From Burkholderiaceae bacterium (GTDB lineage: Bacteria > Pseudomonadota > Gammaproteobacteria > Burkholderiales > Burkholderiaceae_C), in assembly GCA_031253955.1 (NCBI GenBank), contig JAIRVJ010000128.1, positions 1 through 64,000 on the forward strand: DNA of 64,000 nucleotides, written 5' to 3'. Positions 28,406 through 37,017 of this stretch are shown here, piece by piece. Both the position numbers and the translations under genes were made by a program. Below the pieces are notes generated by a model that was not told the DNA's origin, searched no databases, and was given only the letters and a program-made list of their open reading frames with translations. The number at the start of each line of letters is the position of its first letter. Position 1 is the first letter of the stretch.

Positions 28406-28953
28406 ACATTCAACGCCAAACGCTCAACCCTGGCACGGGCGTCGGCGCCGTCAATGCGCCAGCCTTCCAGCCGCAGCAGCGCCGCCTTGCGCTCCAGGCC
28501 GCCGCCAAAGCCCGTGAGCGCGCCTTGGCTGCCCAGCACGCGGTGGCAGGGCACGATGATGATGAGCGGGTTGGCCCCCACCGCCGCGCCCACGGCGCGC
28601 ACCGCCGCCGGGCGGCCGATGCGCGCGGCCAGTTCGCTGTAGCTCATGCGCGCGCCGCGGCCGATTTCTAGCAGCGCGCGCCACACATCTTGCTGAAACG
28701 GCGTGCCCGCCGACAAATCTAGCGGCAGATCGAAGCGCGTGCGCCCGCCCGCAAAGTACTCGCGCATCTGGCGCGCGGCCTCGGCCAGCACGGGGTGGCC
28801 GGGCATGGCCGGGCCGCGTTCGGGCAGCGCCGGCGTATCGCGCTGGCCGTGGGTGAACCACGCCCCGGCCAAGCCCGCCAGCGTGGCTGCCAGCAACAGA
28901 TCGCCCAGCGGCGTGGGGCAAATAGTGTGAACGGCGGCGGAAGGGTTTTTCAT
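28402..28953 (-). CDS. ogt: Methylated-DNA–protein-cysteine methyltransferase
   Basis: This suicide repair protein removes O6-alkyl groups from guanine. The 183-residue protein has the active-site PCHRV at 135–139 (Cys136), the HTH/Arg-finger part (MSYSELAARIGRPAAVRAVG) and the closing GFGGGLERKAALLRLEG. I chose ATG 28953, where homology starts; the frame upstream crosses repeats. The last eight residues (VERLALNV, 176–183) are encoded by repeat C, and the TAG stop comes from repeat B. The C-terminus has therefore been rewritten by repeats. Confidence 0.94.
   Translation of the reverse strand: MKNPSAAVHTICPTPLGDLLLAATLAGLAGAWFTHGQRDTPALPERGPAMPGHPVLAEAARQMREYFAGGRTRFDLPLDLSAGTPFQQDVWRALLEIGRGARMSYSELAARIGRPAAVRAVGAAVGANPLIIIVPCHRVLGSQGALTGFGGGLERKAALLRLEGWRIDGADARARVERLALNV
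28406..28433. repeat. Repeat C, partial copy inside the ogt 3' end
   Basis: On the minus strand this reads GGTTGAGCGTTTGGCGTTGA and so forms the last coding bases of ogt. It abuts repeat B directly. Confidence 0.7.
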
Positions 28954-29127
28954 GGGCTTTTCAAAGGTTTGCGCAAGCTGGAATTGTGCTTGATTGACCC
29001 ACCGCGCGCCACGCGATTTGCTCCCTCCTCCGCTTATTTCTATAGCCCAAAACGTGGGCCGGCCGCAGGCCAGTAGCAGCACATCGTCAAGCGCGGCGCA
29101 AGAACATGGGTGCACTGGGTTGAGGAT
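28954..29127. other. Unassigned start of a long intergenic region
   Basis: This is the first part of an 810-bp gap between ogt and the phosphohexomutase gene (28954–29763). I see no gene or known RNA here; the remainder of the gap is almost wholly repeats A, E and D. The ogt promoter should lie within the first 100 bases. Confidence 0.5.
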
Positions 29128-29192
29128 GCGTCCTTCCAGCCTCCGGCTGGCCCTCTCCCCAACCCTCTCCCACGAGTGGGAGAGGGAGAAAA
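29128..29192. repeat. Repeat A, isolated copy
   Basis: The stem-loop CAGCCTCCGGCTG is followed by GCCCTCTCCCCAACCCTCTC and CCACGAGTGGGAGAGGG. This is the same two-hairpin plan as the copies inside waaA and the outer-membrane efflux gene, in the waaA orientation. Confidence 0.8.
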
Positions 29193-29287
29193 GCCGCGCA
29201 AACGTCAACAACTCACCCAAACCGCGTCAAGTTAACGCCTGTGCGGGAATGAAGATGTGATTCCATTTCCACTTCAGGACAAGAAAA

Positions 29288-29540
29288 ATACTTCGCCATT
29301 CCCGCGAAAGCGCATAGGCGCTAACTTGGAGTAAGTTACTGACGTTTGCGCGGTTTTCCCCCTCCCCCACGTACGGGGGAGGGCTGGAGATAGGGGCGCA
29401 CGGCGCTAGGAAAAGCACTGCGTTTGCGATATGCCGCCGCCCCCGTCCCAACCTTCCCCCGCACGCGGGGGAAGGGGCAAAACGCGAGCGATTTATTCTT
29501 AAGTTGGCGCCTATGCGCTTTCGCGGGAATGACGATTTTT
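29288..29540. repeat. Composite repeat E, copy 2
   Basis: The ends form a long inverted pair: CATTCCCGCGAAAGCGCATA, then GGCGCTAACTT (about 29297–29327), against AAGTTGGCGCC then TATGCGCTTTCGCGGGAATG (about 29503–29533). Inside are CCCCCACGTACGGGGGAGGG and its inverse near 29455, with GCGTTTGCGAT between them. Module order equals that of 13155–13441. Confidence 0.8.
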
Positions 29541-29603
29541 TGGGCTGGTTTCTTATCATCTTGAACGCGAAATCGAATGAGAAGGTACGGATAAATTATG
29601 AAA

Positions 29604-29692
29604 ATAATAGCTGATAGCCAATTCATGAACTTATTTTTTAAATTTTTTATATATTAAAATCATGTTATACTTTGATATATAGCTATTGTTTT
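29604..29692. repeat. Repeat D, copy 4
   Basis: This 89-bp AT-rich element runs from ATAATAGCTGATAG to ATATAGCTATTGTT, with a long A/T core. Terminal bases are more diverged than in copies 1, 2 and 6. Confidence 0.65.
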
Positions 29693-29763
29693 AAGAGCAT
29701 TGGCCCAACACGAGCGGGCGCCCCGCACATGGCGGATATGGTGTCTGCCTACAATCGCGGCCC

Positions 29764-31146
29764 ATGAAACCCTCGCCGTCGATCTTCAAGGCTTACGACA
29801 TTCGCGGCACGACGCCGGGCACGCTCAATGAGGCGCTGGCGCACGCGCTGGGGCTGGCCTTCGGCACGCTGGCGCTGGCGCAAGGCGAGCGCGCGGTGGC
29901 GGTGGGGCGCGACGGGCGCTTGTCCGGCCCGGCGCTCAGTAAGGCGCTGATGGAGGGGCTGGCCGCCGCTGGTGTGGAGGTGATCGACATCGGGCTGGCG
30001 ACCACGCCGATGCTGTACTTTGCCGCAAGCACGCTGTGCGCCAGCGGCATTCAGGTGACGGGCAGCCACAACCCGCGCGACGACAACGGCTTCAAGATGA
30101 TGCTGGCGGGCCGCGCGATTTACGGCGATGACATTCAGCAACTGCGCCGGATGATCGAGGCCGAAAGCTGGCAGCAGCGCGCCGGAGGCAGCGTGCGGCG
30201 GCACGATGTTTTTGCGGCCTACCGCGACCGCATCGCGGGCGGCATTGCGCTGGCGCGGCCCATGAAGATCGTGACCGATTGCGGCAATGGCGTGGCCGGG
30301 GCCAGCGCGCCGGCCATCTTGCGCGCGGTGGGTTGCGAGGTGCAGGAATTGCACAGCTGGGTGGACGGCAACTTCCCCAACCACCACCCCGACCCCAGCA
30401 AGCCCGAAAACCTGCGCGACGTAATCGCCGCGCTGCAAGCGGGCGATGCCGAGCTGGGCCTGGCCTTTGATGGCGACGGCGACCGGCTGGGCATCGTCAC
30501 CAAGGACGGCCAGAACATCTTTCCTGACCGGCAACTGATGCTGCTGGCCCGCGACGTGCTGGCGCGCGCGCCGGGCGGCGCGATTGTGTACGACGTGAAA
30601 TGCTCGCAGCAACTGGCCCCGGTGATTGAGGCGGCAGGCGGCGTGCCCGTGATTTACAAGACGGGCCACTCGCTCATCAAGGCCCGCATGAAAGAACTCG
30701 ACGCCCCGCTGGGCGGCGAGATGAGCGGCCACATCTTTTTCAAGGAACGCTGGTACGGCTTTGACGATGGCACCTACGCGGGCTGCCGCCTGCTCGAAAT
30801 TTTGAGCCGCTCGCCCGATGCGAGCGCGGTGCTCCATGCGCTGCCCGCCAGCTTTGCCACGCCCGAACTGAACGTGCCGTGCGCCGAGGGCGAGCCGCAC
30901 GCGCTGGTACAAAAAATCGTCGCCGCAGCCAACTTTCCCGCGCCCGCCAGGGTGCTCACCATCGACGGCCTGCGCGTCGATTGGCCCGACGGCTTCGGCC
31001 TGATCCGCGCCAGCAACACCACGCCGATGCTGGTGCTGCGCTTTGAGGGGCAGACCGAAGCGGCGCTGCGCCGCATCCAGGCCGACATGCTGGCGCTGCT
31101 GGCGCGCGTCAAGCCCGATGCGCGGCTGGATGCCGGCGCGCATTGA
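29764..31146 (+). CDS. Phosphomannomutase/phosphoglucomutase
   Basis: This alpha-D-phosphohexomutase shifts phosphate between C1 and C6 of mannose or glucose, feeding LPS and exopolysaccharide precursors. The 460-residue protein has the phosphoserine loop TGSHNP (Ser101), the Mg-binding DGDGDR at 236–241, the sugar-binding GEMSGH at 318–323 and the C-terminal phosphate-binding RASNTTP. Dual PMM/PGM activity (AlgC type) is usual for this branch. Its ATG follows 71 bases of unique sequence after a repeat D copy. A histidine kinase gene begins 42 bases downstream on the same strand. Confidence 0.94.
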   Translation: MKPSPSIFKAYDIRGTTPGTLNEALAHALGLAFGTLALAQGERAVAVGRDGRLSGPALSKALMEGLAAAGVEVIDIGLATTPMLYFAASTLCASGIQVTGSHNPRDDNGFKMMLAGRAIYGDDIQQLRRMIEAESWQQRAGGSVRRHDVFAAYRDRIAGGIALARPMKIVTDCGNGVAGASAPAILRAVGCEVQELHSWVDGNFPNHHPDPSKPENLRDVIAALQAGDAELGLAFDGDGDRLGIVTKDGQNIFPDRQLMLLARDVLARAPGGAIVYDVKCSQQLAPVIEAAGGVPVIYKTGHSLIKARMKELDAPLGGEMSGHIFFKERWYGFDDGTYAGCRLLEILSRSPDASAVLHALPASFATPELNVPCAEGEPHALVQKIVAAANFPAPARVLTIDGLRVDWPDGFGLIRASNTTPMLVLRFEGQTEAALRRIQADMLALLARVKPDARLDAGAH

Positions 31147-31188
31147 ATGGCGTGTCCGCGAATTTCATTTCAGCGCCGCAGTTCCATC

Positions 31189-32574
31189 ATGCGCCGGACG
31201 ACTGATTTCCGCCACTCGGTGGTGTTTCGCATGTCGGCGGGCTACGGCGTGCTGCTGCTGGTTTCGGCGGCGCTCATTTCCTCCGTGTTCTATGTCGGCA
31301 CCGCCGGCCTTATCAACCGCAACATCGACACGCAGCTGGGCACCATCGCGCGCCATCTGGCCGATGTGCACCGGCAACGCGGCATCGGCGCGCTCGCCTA
31401 CGAAATCAACAGCCTGCTGACCGACGACAAGGAAAGCGACACCGAAATCTATCTGCTGCTGGACGGCAGCGGCGGCAAGCTCGTCGGCAACCTCACCGCC
31501 TGGCCGCCGCCGGCTTCCATCGAGGAAGGCTTGCAGCCCATCGAGGTGCAGCGCCTGGGCAAACGCTCGCGCAGCCGCCTGCTGGCCACCCGCCTTGCCG
31601 GCGGCGGCCTGCTGCTGGTGGGCCGCGACATGGACGACGTGCGCAAGCTCGAACACATGATCCTGACGGCGCTGATGCTAAGCGGGGCGCTCACCCTGCT
31701 GTTGATCGGCCTGGGCGCGGTGCTGTGTCGCCGCCAGTTGCAGCGCCCGTTGCGGGCCATCCACCGCGCCACTGTCGAGGTGGCCGGGGGCCGGCTGGAC
31801 CGGCGCATCGCCATCGGCGGTTCACGCGACGAATTCGCCACGGTGGCGCGCGACATCAACGGCATGCTCGAACAGATCGAACGGCTGATGAACGCCGCGC
31901 ACAACGTCTCCAACGCGATTGCCCACAACCTGCGCACACCCCTGGGCCGCATCCGCGCGGCGCTGGAGCAGGCGCTGCGCTCGTCCGATGGCGGTCAACG
32001 GCTGCCGCAGGGCGCGCGCTACGCCATCGGCGAAATCGACGATTTGATCGTCGTGCTCGACAAGCTGCTGCAAATCGCCGAGGCCGAATCGGGCGTGCGC
32101 CGCCAGAGTTTCGAGCCGCTCCAGGTGCGCGAGTTGCTGGGCGACCTGGCAGAGCTTTACCAGCCCGCCGCCGAAGCCGGGGGCATCGTTCTAACCTGCG
32201 GCGTCGAGGGCGATCCCCGCATCCTGGCCGACCGCCACCTGCTGGCCGGCACGCTCGCCAATCTGCTGGACAACGCCTTCAAGTACGCGGGCGCGGGCGC
32301 GCACGTGGAACTGCGCGCGGCCGAGCAGGGCGGCCAAGTCGTCATCACCGTGCAGGACGACGGCCCCGGCGTTGCGCCCGCCGCGCTGCCGCGCATCACC
32401 GAGCGGTTTTTCCGGGCCAGCGCCGGCGACGCCCACCCGCGCGGCAACGGCCTGGGCCTGAGCATCGCCGAGGCCGTAGTGAGCCTGCACCGTGGCCAGT
32501 TGACGCTGGAAAACACCGCGCCCGGCCTCAAAGTCAGCCTGCTGCTGCCAGCGGCCAACCTTTCCAAACTGTAA
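31189..32574 (+). CDS. Sensor histidine kinase, HAMP-containing
   Basis: The 461-residue inner-membrane kinase has transmembrane helix 1 (residues about 15–38), a periplasmic sensor (40–155), helix 2 (157–180) and a HAMP linker. The phospho-acceptor box is NAIAHNLRTPLGRIR (His246), and the ATPase has N box LLDNAFKYAG, G1 DDGPGV and G2 GNGLGLSIAEA. No response-regulator gene lies next to it, which is unusual. The RND efflux operon 57 bases downstream on the same strand suggests it senses a metal or drug for that system, but this is inference. An in-frame ATG at 31147 is an alternative start. Confidence 0.9.
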   Translation: MRRTTDFRHSVVFRMSAGYGVLLLVSAALISSVFYVGTAGLINRNIDTQLGTIARHLADVHRQRGIGALAYEINSLLTDDKESDTEIYLLLDGSGGKLVGNLTAWPPPASIEEGLQPIEVQRLGKRSRSRLLATRLAGGGLLLVGRDMDDVRKLEHMILTALMLSGALTLLLIGLGAVLCRRQLQRPLRAIHRATVEVAGGRLDRRIAIGGSRDEFATVARDINGMLEQIERLMNAAHNVSNAIAHNLRTPLGRIRAALEQALRSSDGGQRLPQGARYAIGEIDDLIVVLDKLLQIAEAESGVRRQSFEPLQVRELLGDLAELYQPAAEAGGIVLTCGVEGDPRILADRHLLAGTLANLLDNAFKYAGAGAHVELRAAEQGGQVVITVQDDGPGVAPAALPRITERFFRASAGDAHPRGNGLGLSIAEAVVSLHRGQLTLENTAPGLKVSLLLPAANLSKL

Positions 32575-32631
32575 CTGGCGGAAAGGCGTTTCCGCCCGCA
32601 TGATGCGCGCAGATTTTTGCGCACGTCACCC

Positions 32632-33801
32632 ATGAAATTCCCTCTTCGCCGCATGATTGCCGGCGGCTGCCTGCTAGCGGCCCTGCTGCCGATGCAGGCT
32701 TGCCGGCAACAGGAAAACGCTCCTGCGCCCGCGCCGCCTCCGGCCGCGCCGCCGCAAAGCGTCACGCTTGATGCCGGGCAGGCCGGGCAAATCCGCGTGG
32801 AGGCGGCCAGCGAGCGCGATTTCGCGCCGCAGGTGCAAGCGCCCGGCCATGTGGATTTCGATCAGGATCACCTGGCCCAGGTTTCCTCGCCGTGGGCGGG
32901 CCGCGTGCAGCAGGTGTTCGTCAAGGCAGGTGATGTGGTGCGCCGGGGCCAGCCGCTGTTTTCGGTTGCCAGCCCCGACTTGGCCCAGGCCGAAGGCGCG
33001 CTAATCGGCGCGCAAGGCACTTGGGCGCAAGCCAAGGCCGCGCTGCAACGCGCCCAGGGCCTGGCGCAGGCGCAGGCCAACGCGCCGCGCGATCTGGAGC
33101 AGGCCGTCTCCGACGAGCAGACCGCCGCCGGCAACTACCAGGCCGCGCGGCAGGCGCTGCGCCTGTACGGCAAGAGCGAGGCGGAGATTGACGGCATCGC
33201 CGCCGCCCGGCGGGTCGATGGCCTGCTGCGCATCGACAGCCCGATGGAAGGCCGCGTGGCGACGCGCGCCATCGCTCCCGGCGCGTTGGTGCAGCCCAGC
33301 GACAGCCCCGCGCCCATGAGCATCGCCCCGTCTTCCACTCTGTGGCTGGTGGCTGACGTGACCGAGGCCGATGCCGCGCAAGTGCGCGCCGGTCAGGTCA
33401 TGACGGCCACGCTGCCGGCGCTGCCCGGAGTGACTCTGGAAAGCAAGGTGGACTACGTGGGCAGCGCCTGCGACGCCGCCACGCACCGCGTGGCGGCGCG
33501 CGCCACGCTGCGCCAGGCCCCCGCCGGGCTGCTGCCGCAGATGCTGGCCGACATCACCATCCGCACCGCCGAACCCGTGCGGCAAGTGGCCGTGCCGATG
33601 GACGCGGTGGTACGCGAAAGCGACGGCACGCTGGTGATTTTCGCCACCGCGGACGCCCTGACGTTTACCCGCCGTCCGGTGCAACTGGACGAGCCGCAAG
33701 GCGGCTATTACCCGGTGCGCTCCGGCCTGCAAGCGGGCGAGCGCATCGCCGCCTCGGGCGCGCTGTTTCTGAGCAATGCGCTGGCGCTGCTGGCGCAGTA
33801 G
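32632..33801 (+). CDS. RND efflux periplasmic adaptor lipoprotein (CzcB/CusB type)
   Basis: The 389-residue membrane-fusion protein bridges the RND pump and outer-membrane channel. Its lipobox is LLPMQAC (Cys24), with a Pro/Ala linker after it. A lipoyl-like half (VSSPWAGRVQQVFVKAGDVV), a coiled-coil hairpin rich in Ala/Gln (residues about 110–190), the second lipoyl half (RIDSPMEGRVATRAIAPG) and beta-barrel domains follow. The order adaptor–pump–outer-membrane factor is the classical HME-RND operon. No His-rich metal-binding N-terminus is seen. Confidence 0.92.
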   Translation: MKFPLRRMIAGGCLLAALLPMQACRQQENAPAPAPPPAAPPQSVTLDAGQAGQIRVEAASERDFAPQVQAPGHVDFDQDHLAQVSSPWAGRVQQVFVKAGDVVRRGQPLFSVASPDLAQAEGALIGAQGTWAQAKAALQRAQGLAQAQANAPRDLEQAVSDEQTAAGNYQAARQALRLYGKSEAEIDGIAAARRVDGLLRIDSPMEGRVATRAIAPGALVQPSDSPAPMSIAPSSTLWLVADVTEADAAQVRAGQVMTATLPALPGVTLESKVDYVGSACDAATHRVAARATLRQAPAGLLPQMLADITIRTAEPVRQVAVPMDAVVRESDGTLVIFATADALTFTRRPVQLDEPQGGYYPVRSGLQAGERIAASGALFLSNALALLAQ

Positions 33802-33831
33802 CCGCTACGTCACCAGCAGGAAAAAACAGCC

Positions 33832-36800
33832 GTGTTCAGAGGTCTGCTCGCATTCGCGCTGTCGCGCCGCTCCATCGTGTTGATGGCGCTGGCCGCTTTT
33901 GCGGTGGGCGGGCTGGTGGCCTACGGCAAGCTCAACATTGAGGCGTATCCCAATCCCGCGCCGGTGATTCTGGAAATTACCGCGCAAGCGCCGGGCCTCT
34001 CGGCCGAGGAGATGGAGCGCAGCTATACGCGCCCGATGGAAGTGGGGCTGGCGACCACGCCGGGGGTGGATACGATCCGCTCGACTTCGTTTTACGGCCT
34101 CTCGTTCGTGCGCGTAACGTTCCGCTATGGCGTTGATTACACGCTGGCCTACACGCAGGCGGCGCTGAACCTGCAACAGAACGTCAGCCTGCCCGACGGC
34201 GTGCAGCCGCAGATTCAGGCGTCCAGCCTGGTCGGCGAAATCTATCGTTATCAACTGATAGGTCCGCCGCATTTGAGCCTGACCGACCTGCGCACCTTGC
34301 AGGATTGGGTGGTCACGCGGCGGCTGCTGTCGGTGTCCGGCGTCGCGCAGGTGGTGACCTGGGGCGGCACAACCAAGGAGTACGAGGTCGAGGCCGACGC
34401 GCGCAAGCTCCAGGGCTACAACATCACGCTGCCGCAACTGATCGCCGCCATAGCCAACGCCAACACCAACGTGGGCGGGCGCACCGTCAACATCGGGCAG
34501 CAGTCGGTCAACATCCGCGGCGTCGGCCTGATCCGCGACACGCAGGACATCGGCAACATCGTGCTCACGCAGACAGGCGGCACGCCGGTGCTGGTCAAGG
34601 ACGTGGCCAGGGTGTTCGTGGGCGCCACGCCGCGCTTGGGCAAGGCCGGGCGCGACGACGCGGACGACGTGGTCACCGGCATCGTGGTGATGAACCGCAC
34701 CATGCAGACCAACGAGGTGCTGGGCCGCGTCAAGGACGAAATCGAAAAGCTTAACCACGACGGCACGCTGCCGGCGGGCGTGCAGGCGGTGCCGTTTTAC
34801 GACCGCGCCAGCCTGGTCAACGTGACCACGCAGACCGTGCTGCATAACCTGATCTTCGGCTGCCTGCTGGTGTTCCTGATCCAGTGGATGTTTCTGGGCG
34901 ATCTGCGCAGCGCGATCATCGTCAGCGCGAACATTCCGGTCGCGCTGCTGTTTGCCATCATCATCCTGGTGCTGACGGGCGAATCGGCCAACCTGCTTTC
35001 GCTGGGCGCGGTGGACTTCGGCATCATCGTCGATTCGGCGGTGATCCTGATCGAGAACATCTTCCGCAATTTCCAGAAGCCCTTGGCCGAGCGCGAGCAA
35101 CTGCTCAACGACCAGGCGCAGCGGTCGTTCGGAATGTACGAGCAGGGCGGCATCGCCTACGGCTGGCCCAAGCGCCTGCGCTTACTGTTCACCAGCGCCA
35201 TCGAGGTGGATCGGGCGGTGCTGTTTTCCACGGCGATCATGGTGGCCGCCTTCATTCCCCTGTTCACCATGCAGGGCGTGGAAGGCCAGATCTTCGGTCC
35301 GATGGCGCGCACCTATGCGTATGCGCTGACCGGCGCGCTGATTGCCACGTTCACCGTCACGCCCGTGCTGGCCTCGCTGCTTTTGCCCGAGCATGTGGCG
35401 GAAACCGAAACCGTGTTCGTGCGCGCCATCCGCCGCGTGTATTCGCCGGTGTTGCGCTGGGCGCTGCGGCGGCGCAAGACCACGGTGGCCCTGGGCGGCG
35501 CGTTCCTGCTGGTGGCCGCGCTGCTGCTGCCGCGCATCGGCACCGAATTTCTGCCCGCGCTGGAAGAAGGCAACCTGTGGATCCGCGCCACCATGCCGGT
35601 CACGATCTCGCTGGAGGCGAGCATGGACAAGGCCAGCCGGATGCGGCAAATCGTCAAGTCGCACCCGGAGGTGATGACCGTCGTCTCGCAGCACGGCCGC
35701 CCGGACGACGGCAGCGATGCCGCGGGGTTTTACAACCTGGAGCTGTTCGCGCCGCTCAAGCCGCGCGAGCAATGGCCGGCTGGGCACACCAAGGAGGCGC
35801 TCGTCAGCGCCTTGCAAAAACAACTGGAAGGCGAGTTTCCCGGCGTGGAATTCAACTTCTCGCAGTACATCCAGGACAACATTCAGGAAGGGCTATCGGG
35901 CGTCAAGGGCGCCAATTCGGTGAAGATCATCGGCCCCGATCTGGCAGAACTGGAAAAACTGGCCGCCCAGGTGCTGCACGAGATCACGCAAGTCAAGGGC
36001 GTGCAAGACGCAGGCGTGTTCAGCGTGCTGGGCCAGCCCAACCTCAACATCACCATCGACCGCGCTAAGGCCGCGCGCCACGGCCTGAACACCGGCGACA
36101 TCAATGCCGTGGTGCAGGCCGCCGCCGGCGGCACGACAGCCACCACCGTGCTGGAGGACGACCGCCAGTTCGACCTGGTGGTGCGGCTGGCGCCCCGCTA
36201 CCGCTCCGACGTGCGCGCCATTGGCGACATTGCCGTCGGCACCTCCGCGCCATCGGGCGCGACCGCGTATGTGCCGTTGCGCGAGCTGGCGGCGATTTCG
36301 CTGGATACCGGCGCTTCGTACATCTATCACGAGCGCAACGAGCGGTTCATCCCGGTCAAATTCAGCGTGCGCGGGCGCGATCTGGGCAGCACCGTGCAAG
36401 AGGCGCAGGCGCGCATCGCCCGGCACGTAACGCTGCCCGCCGGCTATCACCTGGCCTGGGCCGGCGAGTTCGACAGCATGCGGCAGGCCGCGCAGCGGCT
36501 GGCGGTGGCGCTGCCGGTTGCGATCCTGCTCATCCTGGCGCTGCTCTACACCCTGTACGGCTCAGTGCGCGACAGCCTGCTCACGCTGGCGGCGATTCCG
36601 TTTTCCATTGCCGGCGGCATCATCGCGCTGTACGTTTCGGGCCTCAACTTGAGCGTGTCGGCGGGCATCGGTTTCATCTCGCTGTTCGGCGTGTCGGTGA
36701 TGAGCGGGATTTTGGTGATCTCCTGGTTCAATCACCTGCTGTTTGCCGGGCGCACGGCGGTCGATGCGATGACCCTCGCCGCCGAAGAACGCATGCGCCC

Positions 36801-37017
36801 GACGCTGATGATGGCGTTTTCAGCCTGCATCGGCCTGCTGCCCGCCGCCCTGTCCACCGGCATCGGCAGCCAGGTGCAGCGGCCGCTGGCTACCGTAGTG
36901 GTGGGCGGCATGCTGCTAGGCCCCATCATGCTGCTGATCGTGGCCCCGGCCTTGCAGGTGATGATGGTGCAGTGGTCGCTGCGGCGCAAGGAACGCCGTT
37001 TGGGAGCGGCGTCATGA
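33832..37017 (+). CDS. Heavy-metal-type (HME) RND efflux pump, CzcA/CnrA-like
   Basis: The 1061-residue proton-driven inner-membrane pump has the RND repeat layout: helix 1, large periplasmic domain (40–330), helices 2–6, helix 7, second periplasmic domain, helices 8–12. Helix 4 carries DFGIIVDSAVILIEN, with acidic residues Asp395, Asp401 and Glu408. This is close to the HME1 signature of Zn/Co/Cd/Ni pumps and unlike the drug-exporting HAE pattern. The start is GTG 33832, 31 bases after the adaptor. Its stop overlaps the ATG of the outer-membrane factor as ATGA. Confidence 0.94.
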   Translation: MFRGLLAFALSRRSIVLMALAAFAVGGLVAYGKLNIEAYPNPAPVILEITAQAPGLSAEEMERSYTRPMEVGLATTPGVDTIRSTSFYGLSFVRVTFRYGVDYTLAYTQAALNLQQNVSLPDGVQPQIQASSLVGEIYRYQLIGPPHLSLTDLRTLQDWVVTRRLLSVSGVAQVVTWGGTTKEYEVEADARKLQGYNITLPQLIAAIANANTNVGGRTVNIGQQSVNIRGVGLIRDTQDIGNIVLTQTGGTPVLVKDVARVFVGATPRLGKAGRDDADDVVTGIVVMNRTMQTNEVLGRVKDEIEKLNHDGTLPAGVQAVPFYDRASLVNVTTQTVLHNLIFGCLLVFLIQWMFLGDLRSAIIVSANIPVALLFAIIILVLTGESANLLSLGAVDFGIIVDSAVILIENIFRNFQKPLAEREQLLNDQAQRSFGMYEQGGIAYGWPKRLRLLFTSAIEVDRAVLFSTAIMVAAFIPLFTMQGVEGQIFGPMARTYAYALTGALIATFTVTPVLASLLLPEHVAETETVFVRAIRRVYSPVLRWALRRRKTTVALGGAFLLVAALLLPRIGTEFLPALEEGNLWIRATMPVTISLEASMDKASRMRQIVKSHPEVMTVVSQHGRPDDGSDAAGFYNLELFAPLKPREQWPAGHTKEALVSALQKQLEGEFPGVEFNFSQYIQDNIQEGLSGVKGANSVKIIGPDLAELEKLAAQVLHEITQVKGVQDAGVFSVLGQPNLNITIDRAKAARHGLNTGDINAVVQAAAGGTTATTVLEDDRQFDLVVRLAPRYRSDVRAIGDIAVGTSAPSGATAYVPLRELAAISLDTGASYIYHERNERFIPVKFSVRGRDLGSTVQEAQARIARHVTLPAGYHLAWAGEFDSMRQAAQRLAVALPVAILLILALLYTLYGSVRDSLLTLAAIPFSIAGGIIALYVSGLNLSVSAGIGFISLFGVSVMSGILVISWFNHLLFAGRTAVDAMTLAAEERMRPTLMMAFSACIGLLPAALSTGIGSQVQRPLATVVVGGMLLGPIMLLIVAPALQVMMVQWSLRRKERRLGAAS

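Noticed and set aside
13155-29540. CRISPR array from clustered short repeats
   Set aside because: The repeats are dispersed, palindromic, of several families and lack regular spacers or cas genes.
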